From Ischnura elegans (taxonomy: Eukaryota; Arthropoda; Insecta; Odonata; Coenagrionidae): a DNA stretch of 64,000 nt. Location: NCBI RefSeq assembly GCF_921293095.1, contig NC_060251.1:88026566-88090565 (forward strand), given 5' to 3'. The notes under the pieces were generated by a model that did not search any database, was not told the origin of the DNA, and saw only the letters and a list, made by a program, of their open reading frames with translations. The position numbers and the translations under genes are program-made. Positions within the stretch are counted from its first letter, which is position 1; every line of letters begins with the position of its first letter. Positions 57,960-64,000 of this stretch are shown in pieces.

Positions 57960-59130
57960 TTTGTCCAGATTTTATATCTCGATTCATATATACTTGCTAT
58001 TTCAGCTGTAAGAAGATTCTTTTTGTAGTAGAATTCCCCCTATTCGCCGGTGAAATTCTACTGACTATTTTTTTCTTGTTTCTCCCAATGCTGATTAATC
58101 GGCTTCCTAGATAGCAAAACTCTTCCACCTCTTAAAGCTTTTTTTTTAGTTTAATGTTGGTCCTAGTCTCCCTACCTAATATTATTGCCCTTAGCCAGTG
58201 TTCGTAGTCTCCTTAGCATTTGGTGGAACTGGACGTAGTACTATCGGTTCTTCAAATTTTATTAGCTTCGTTTGAAGTCTGCATGCTCCACAGAAAATTT
58301 ATTCGTGAATATGTTTTACCTAGACTCATGTTTTCTTGCTATCCCAACCACATATTCTTCGCTGTAAGTAGATCATTCTTTTAATAGAATACCCAAATCG
58401 CCGGTGCTATTCTACGGACTATTTTTTCTTACTTCTCCCATTGCTGATTAATTGAATAACTAGGTAACAAAACTCTTCAACTCTTCAAGCTATTATTTTC
58501 CTAATTCAATCTCAATTCCAGTTAGATTGATCGTTGACGAGTTTTTTTGTGAATATGTATCGATAGCAATGACACAAACAGCGGTAGTAATGCAGACAGC
58601 TCTTGATAGTGATGTGTAAACATTGAAACTGGTTTAGCTAACTTGAAAGTGTGGAAAATTACTACAACTGTTTGTATCATTACTATTAATCCACTCTCCG
58701 TGCCTAATATTGTAATATATCACCAGTGATCGTAGTCTCTTTAGAATTAGGTGCAACTGGGCGAAGCTGTAACGGTTCATGAAATTTAATTAGATTCATA
58801 TGAACTCTGCATGCTCTTCATATAATTTGTTGGTGAAGATGTTTTACGTCGACTCATGTTTTCTTGCTCTCCCCAATACCCGTTTTTCATTTTAAGCATA
58901 TTATTATTTTAGTGGAATACCCTAATCGTGGGATATATCAATTTTTTCTTATTTATCCCATTGGAGATTAATTGGTTTCCTAGTTAGCAAAACTCTTTCA
59001 TCCCTTCAATCTTTTGTTTCCCTATTCTAATGTTAGTCCCAGTCTCCATGCTCAATATTATTCTAAATCGCCACTGTACGTAGTCTCTTCAGCATTAGGT
59101 GGGACTGGGCGTAGCAGTAGCGGTGCGCAA
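57960..59130. repeat. Tandem repeat, unit about 356 bp, about three diverged units
   Basis: Landmarks recur in order: GTAAG-AGAT, TCTTTT, (A/G)TAGAAT, TCTAC(T/G)GACTATTTTTTCTT, GCTGATTAAT, GCAAAACTCTT, CGTAGTCTC, ACTGGGCG, TGCATGCTC, GACTCATGTTTTCTTGCT. Units begin near 58005, 58361 and 58887. The second unit is lengthened by a palindromic insertion (58563-58686). Confidence 0.7.
58563..58686. mobile_element. Short palindromic MITE within the tandem repeat
   Basis: The left end ATAGCAATGACACAAACAG and the right end, reverse-complemented, ATAGTAATGATACAAACAG continue as GTAGTAAT. The insert accounts for most of the extra length of the middle repeat unit. Confidence 0.6.
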
Positions 59131-59457
59131 TCCCCATCGAGTATGCGGAGGGCAAGGGAGGAGGGAAGGGTTGCGTCGTGGGGTGAGGGCCAAGGCAGGG
59201 AGGAAACCAGAATGACGAGGCTTCGCGTCAGAAAGTTTGTCGAATCTGCAAGAGACCGGATCGGGCGGAGGGGTGGAGAGCAGAGCACGCGGAGGAGGAG
59301 AAGCGCGGGAGGTGGTGGTGGAGTGGAAGAGGAAGAAAGTGCCCCACAACGTCCAATGCCCACCACTCTCGCGGGCTCGAGCGCATTTATTACGACGGAG
59401 GGGAAGGAGAGTAAAAGGGTCGGGCGTTGGGGGGAGAAGCGTGCGGATATAGGATTG
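59131..59457. other. GC-rich stretch without supported gene
   Basis: Purine-rich and GC-rich, with overlapping frames of up to 162 codons on both strands. The translations are Arg/Gly/Glu-rich on one strand and Ser/Pro-rich on the other, as expected from composition alone. Confidence 0.4.
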
Positions 59458-59574
59458 GAATGGGTAAAGATCTTCGATGTTCCTTCGCTTACTGCCCTGT
59501 AAACAGATAAGCGGATCACGGAAAAATTGGTTCTAATTTTCTTTCAGGAAAAAAATGGAAAGAACGGAGATTAT

Positions 59575-59864
59575 CCATGATAAAAACTACAGATGGTAAT
59601 TTCCAGTGGCGGATCCAGGATGGGCACAAGGCGGTGGCTAAGTAGGGAGCAATCTCTCAGCAGTATTGCGGGTCCGAACAAAACTACCATTCCATCTAGT
59701 GTAAAATGGATATTCAAGGGGGGGGGGGGTAAAGGGGCTGCCATAGCCCCCCTATAGATCCACCACTGGTAATTTCTACACTTTGATGCAAGACTCAACT
59801 ACCATGGTGGGTACTCAAGTTATGTAATGAAGAGTGGAGATTACCATTTGTAGTTTTATCACGG
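59575..59864. mobile_element. Palindromic MITE carrying a nested hAT-like MITE
   Basis: The left end CCATGATAAAAACTACAGAT and the right end, reverse-complemented, CCGTGATAAAACTACAAAT continue to match through GGTAAT. The hAT-like insert at 59604-59768 lies just inside the left end. Confidence 0.65.
59604..59768. mobile_element. hAT-like MITE (8-bp TSD GTAATTTC)
   Basis: It is 165 bp, beginning CAGTGGCGGATCCAGG and ending TATAGATCCACCACTG. The exact duplication GTAATTTC lies at 59596-59603 and 59769-59776. It contains a 12-G run at 59718-59729. Confidence 0.85.
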
Positions 59865-60434
59865 GCATATTCGCACTTCCACCAAGGGAAGCCTGAAACG
59901 ATTTTACACGTAAGTATGGTGAGGGTAGGGCATTCAAGGGTGAAGTAGAGCTAGAAAGTTCTATGCAAGGTGGGTGGGGAGAGTAAACAGCTGAAGGAGA
60001 TAAAAGAACTTTCAGAGGGATTAGATGCAGCGTGTACCTAGGGACAATGGGGTGAAGAAGACCATGGTAAAGGGTGAAACGTGGAATGAGGTCTAATTTT
60101 ACTGAAGAGTAATTGGACTCGCTCCTAACTTATGGCAGGAAAACGCAGCGAAAATGATAGCAGTCAACGATAAAAACGGATACTGGCGTATTCTGGTGGT
60201 GGCGTTCCTAGACTAGTTGATTCTTCTTAATAAGAATCTCATTTAGCTATAATTGAGGTTTTGTTTACCAGCAAGTTCTAAGGGAGGACCCCCGAATTCC
60301 CCGGGAAGGAGGGCCCCATCATGAGCCCCAGCCGAGGGCCGCCAATCACCCCACACCACCCACGAGTGTGTTTTTCATTGTCTTTGAGTAGTGCACCCAT
60401 CTGTCTGCCCCGAGTGAGGAGTTACGTAGCCTTA

Positions 60435-60886
60435 AAATCATCAGATGATACATGTGGAGCATGTTTATCTATGGAAGCGAGGCTTGGACGTTGACAGCAG
60501 CAGAGAAGTCAAGAGTGGAATCATTCGAAATGTGGTGCTACCGAAGAATGATGAAGATAAAATGGATAGAAAGTGTAAGTGACGAGGAAGTGCTAAGAAG
60601 AGTGGGGCAAAAGAGAAGTGTCTCAAAAACCTTAAGCGGAAGATGAGACAACTTTATTGGCTATATTATGAGACTTAAATGGCCTGATGAAAACAATCGT
60701 AGAAGGACAGGTGGAAGGGAAGAAGGGCAAGGGACGACCTCGAATGAGTTACATAGAACGGGTTATAGAAAATGTAAAAAGAGAAGGAATACGTCACTGT
60801 GAAAAGGCTAGCAAATAGGAGAGAGGATTGGAGAGCTGCGTCAAGCCAATCTTAGGATTGTTGACTTATGATGATGACAGTTGGAA
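60435..60886 (+). mobile_element. RTE-type LINE family B, 3' fragment
   Basis: The plus strand encodes FIYGSEAWTLTAAEKSRVES, FEMWCYRRMMKIKWIESVSD and EEVLRRVGQKRSV. After frame breaks come GLMKTIVEGQVEGKKGKGRP and RREDWRAASSQS, then a TGATGATGA tail. These are the hallmark C-terminal segments of RTE-clade LINEs. The copy is 5'-truncated and frameshifted. The empty site in copy 1 of the duplication (about 54255) gives its boundaries. Confidence 0.8.
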
Positions 60887-60905
60887 AGTACATTCCGTGT
60901 ACATC

Positions 60906-63900
60906 ATGGGAACGGTTATTTGGAGGAGGAGGAGGAGGAATAAGCTGCCAGCGAACAAGTCCATCTCATTTCGTACCCCTCGTGCTGTTATTATTATAAA
61001 ACATCGACGCATTAATTACGTGTGCGCGCGTGTGTCTGCGAGTTTCATTTCCTGCTCCCAATACTTGTCCTGACGATGTCGAAGTCGATTCGCCATTTTT
61101 TTTGTTGCTCTCATTTCGCGCACTCTTTTTTTTTTGGCGGTGAAATTTCGGATGGGCCTCGCAACTTAGGAAGCTTAGGGAGCGGGTTTTTTTTTACCTC
61201 GGCGTCACCCGCCCAGGTGATGGACGGTATCTTATTTCACGAGGCTTACGTGATTCGGCGGTGTAAAATTTCGGGCGATCGGTGCGCGAAGTTTTCCCTT
61301 CATGTCTTGCTGTGGGCCACACGGAAAACTGGCTGGAAGAAGATGACGCGAAGAAAGTTTTAAAAGTTTTCCGGGCGACTGGATTTTGGAGTTAATTAGG
61401 AGCAAATTTGACCACTTTGGGCCTAAAGGCATGGGAAACCGTATTATTTTTGGATTTTTAAATATAAAGGGCTGTTATGTTTGGACTGAAATTGGGAGGT
61501 TAATTTGATTACGTTATATTAGCTCGTGTCTGTTAGCTAGATTATTCACATTTAATAAACCCATTCCTAATGAAATGGGGTTGTAATATTTGTTTTTCTC
61601 TAATGCGTGTTTTGATCATTCTTTTTTTTAGAGGTTCCCGTTGTTCCAAATCATTTATGTTGAATGATAAAAATGAATTAGCTCACTATACTTAAGTTAT
61701 AATTTATGTCGTAATACATTAGTTTTCTGCATTATACACTTAAAATCAACAGTGATTTCAGTCCTTTTCGCTTTTGATTATGACAAATATGGAGGAGGAT
61801 TTTATTTTTGAGTGCTTACAATTCGGAATATTTAATTACTCATCATCATCCTTGAAATGACGCTTTGTGTCTCTGATAAAATACGAGAAATGTAATTCTT
61901 TTCGGAGTAAGAATTTTGTAAATTTCATATCCCAAATGTCATTGAAAAGCAATGTCGTATTAACGGCGATTAATGATACTAAGTTGAAATAGAATACGCA
62001 GTCTTTCGCATGCTGAGATAACTTAATGCATTTGAAGTAAGAGAGAGATTGAATCCGAGTAATCTTTGGTATAAGTTCAATGTAACTTAAGAATTTAAAT
62101 TTGAATTGGATAAATTATTTGGATGCACTGATATTTATTAAATACTTAAACGAAGTTCCATTTCATTTTTCCATTACCTTTTGTTCACTATTTCCTGATT
62201 TACTTGCTTTTCCAAGATTGGCACGGGAAATGAAATTATACGCTGTTAGGCCTTGACTTAAGTAATGAAACAGATGTTTTTAAAGGGGTCATAACAAAGG
62301 TGCGAAGTAATTAATTATTTATACGGTAGGTTTCCATGTGCGGATATAAAAAAATGCATTGTGGTCTATGGCCCAGTTTTTGAAGATCATGGCCAGATTT
62401 GCATCCTGGAGACTTGAACGCTCGATAATCAGTTAATGGTGATCGATCATGACGACTGGTTAGAGTCATACTTTTGCGGTGGCTAACAGTTTTTATTGTA
62501 ATCATTAAGCATACGCAATGATAACTCAGTTTTAAAAGATACTCCTCTATCATCCTTATTCCTGCCAAAAGGGCTACTTGAATTATGCCTGGTGAATATG
62601 CTTGTTTAAAATATGAAACCTCTTGCAATGATGTACCATGACTTTTGATATATTTTTTTCACTGTGAATGTGATTAAAAAAAAGAGAAAATTATTCTGTC
62701 GTCCAAGGAATATTTTTACGCGAAGATTTAACTGCTTGAAATGGAAAAATGTGAGTTAAGATCTAATGCTTGCCGTCTTTATTTTCTTGATTTGTATCAA
62801 TTACTCAGAGACAAACCTGTTAAAAACAACAATTTTCTCTAAAGAAAGTATTGATTTATCATTTTATCAAATACAAACCGTTAATTTACTTTGTGCTTAT
62901 ATTTTAGACTGCTGATTTAGCGAGTAAATTTAGTGGTGTGCGTAGCTCATTTATCGTTTATCCCCATTTAACGCGCTGAAACGGTAAAAATCGGATCATT
63001 ATTGATTGTAGGTAATTTCACGGACACGTGACGGCGCCTTGAGCTCCATTCATGGTGTGGATAAACTTCGCGTAAATGGTACATGATATCGAGTGTTAAC
63101 TTTCATTGGATCTTGACTCACCAATTATGGCCTTGCTGTTACAATTAAGCTGCTACTTCATGTCTTATTTTCTGTTCAATACTGAGATTTCCATAATCTC
63201 GCTCTCAGTTATAAAGTGTGCATGTACGGCAAGTTGAATGTTTTAACCTGTCCCCCTATATATGTTCATCGGACAAGGAGGAAGAAGTTACACGTGGAGG
63301 TGGATCATTGGACTAATGGAGTGGATTTTTCAAAATAAGTGCTCAATGTAGGTCAAAAATCTGGCTCAGCTTCCATTTTCATTTGAACTGGAGTGAAAAA
63401 CTCAATCGTCGATTTTGGAGCGTTCGTGGTATAATGATCTAGTTAGACCTAGATAATGTACCAGATTCCTTAAAAGGCAACGCGCTCGATTTATAAACGA
63501 TTAGGTCAATTAGCTTCGCGGTCACGATTTTACTCGTGTGAGAACAAGTCCCTGCCTTGCCGCCAATCAGTGCACTGGATTTGAACTGGCGACCCGTGGA
63601 CAAGAAACTAGAACTTTGACCGGTACTTTGTTTTGCCTAATCTTCACAGGCTCTGGCTGCGAGAATTTCTTCAATTATCAAGTAGCCTTTGGCTTGTTAT
63701 ATGCAATACTTCCCATGGTCCTAGAGCTATCAGGATTCGTCTTTTTGATAAACTTCCAACAAAGTACAAAGAAATTTAAAAAATAATATTTTTCAGCAAA
63801 ACATTAAAGTTATGCTACAGGAAAAACTTTATTACTCACTTATTGAATACCTCCTAGATGAGGAATTACGATTGTATACTGCACAGCTTAAATGTTTATG

Positions 63901-64000
63901 TGTTTAACTGACGTATCTTATATCATGTAAAATGATCCTTGGACAGAAATGAATATGAAAATGAATAAATGAATATCTTCTCTGAAGCTAGACTTGCCTC
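60906..64000. other. No recognisable gene
   Basis: AT-rich sequence; the longest frames (113 codons from 61022, 105 codons from 62628 on the minus strand) have no motif. A tRNA-B-box-like word at about 63575-63595 lacks a foldable tRNA context. Confidence 0.5.

Larger units (their letters stand above)
59458..60905 (+). repeat. Diverged duplication, copy 2 (with nested insertions)
   Basis: Partner of 53610-54287. It carries the palindromic MITE at 59575-59864, which holds a hAT-like MITE, and an RTE family-B fragment at about 60435-60886. Neither is present in copy 1. Confidence 0.75.

Noticed and set aside
59014..59519. Overlapping frames of 162 and 153 codons on opposite strands
   Set aside because: Purine-rich, GC-rich DNA gives Arg/Gly/Glu on one strand and Ser/Pro/Leu on the other; no motif, no splice structure, and part lies in the tandem repeat.
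63560..63610. Possible tRNA or tRNA-SINE on the minus strand (AGTTCAAATCC B-box-like word)
   Set aside because: No T-stem of five pairs, no D arm or acceptor stem, and no second copy in the window.

Overview
This window is AT-rich eukaryotic DNA from an arthropod, almost certainly an insect. The strongest evidence is one structural cuticular-protein gene: an RR-2 type Rebers-Riddiford chitin-binding protein with a long Ala/Pro/Val and Gly/Tyr-rich low-complexity arm. I see no bacterial features, operons, CRISPR, rRNA or intact tRNA genes. The species cannot be fixed from the sequence. The mix of RTE-type and CR1/L2-type LINE fragments, mariner, many hAT-like and PIF/Harbinger-like MITEs, Penelope-like palindromes and tRNA-derived SINEs fits a large, repeat-rich insect genome.

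The only supported protein-coding gene lies on the minus strand at 37916-42674. Exon 2 (41472-42674) carries the end of the signal peptide and the low-complexity region. A 3265-bp intron follows, and exon 3 (37916-38206) carries the whole RR-2 domain and the stop. The first exon, which should supply only the initiator Met and perhaps one more residue, was not found.

Everything else that can be named is mobile DNA or repeats. An RTE-type LINE family (A) is scattered as 3' fragments: 5.2, 7.3-8.0, 9.8-10.2, 19.7-20.05 and 21.05-21.5 kb on the minus strand; 34.6, 44.0, 50.9 and 52.4 kb on the plus strand; more decayed traces at 23.5 and 30.3 kb. A second RTE family (B) lies at 8.7, 14.7-15.35 and 60.4-60.9 kb, and a third (C) inside the cuticular intron. 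A CR1/L2-like LINE lies at 3.6-4.4 kb, with short 3' ends at 17.8 and 22.4 kb. DNA elements with target-site duplications (TSDs) readable from the sequence include eight with 8-bp TSDs (hAT-like), three 233-234-bp elements with TTA/TAA TSDs (PIF/Harbinger-like) and one internally deleted mariner with TA TSDs. A 671-678-bp MITE family with CAATAGGG ends has three full copies and two fragments.

The most informative structure is nesting and paired empty sites. A hAT-like element sits in the mariner. Two hAT-like elements lie 2 bp apart, and one of them contains a Harbinger-like MITE. A hAT-like element splits the RTE remnant in the cuticular intron. A pair of about 330-bp inverted arms at 25.8-28.1 kb carries a Harbinger-like MITE in one arm and a SINE in the other, so each arm is the empty site for the other's insertion. 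A diverged duplication (53.6-54.3 and 59.5-60.9 kb) carries an RTE fragment and a hAT-in-MITE nest in one copy only. The CR1/L2-like 3' ends share a two-tier hairpin supported by covariation. Four loci carry a CUGANGA / GAAAC arrangement resembling the hammerhead motifs of Penelope-like elements. Large stretches hold nothing I can support; they are listed as such.
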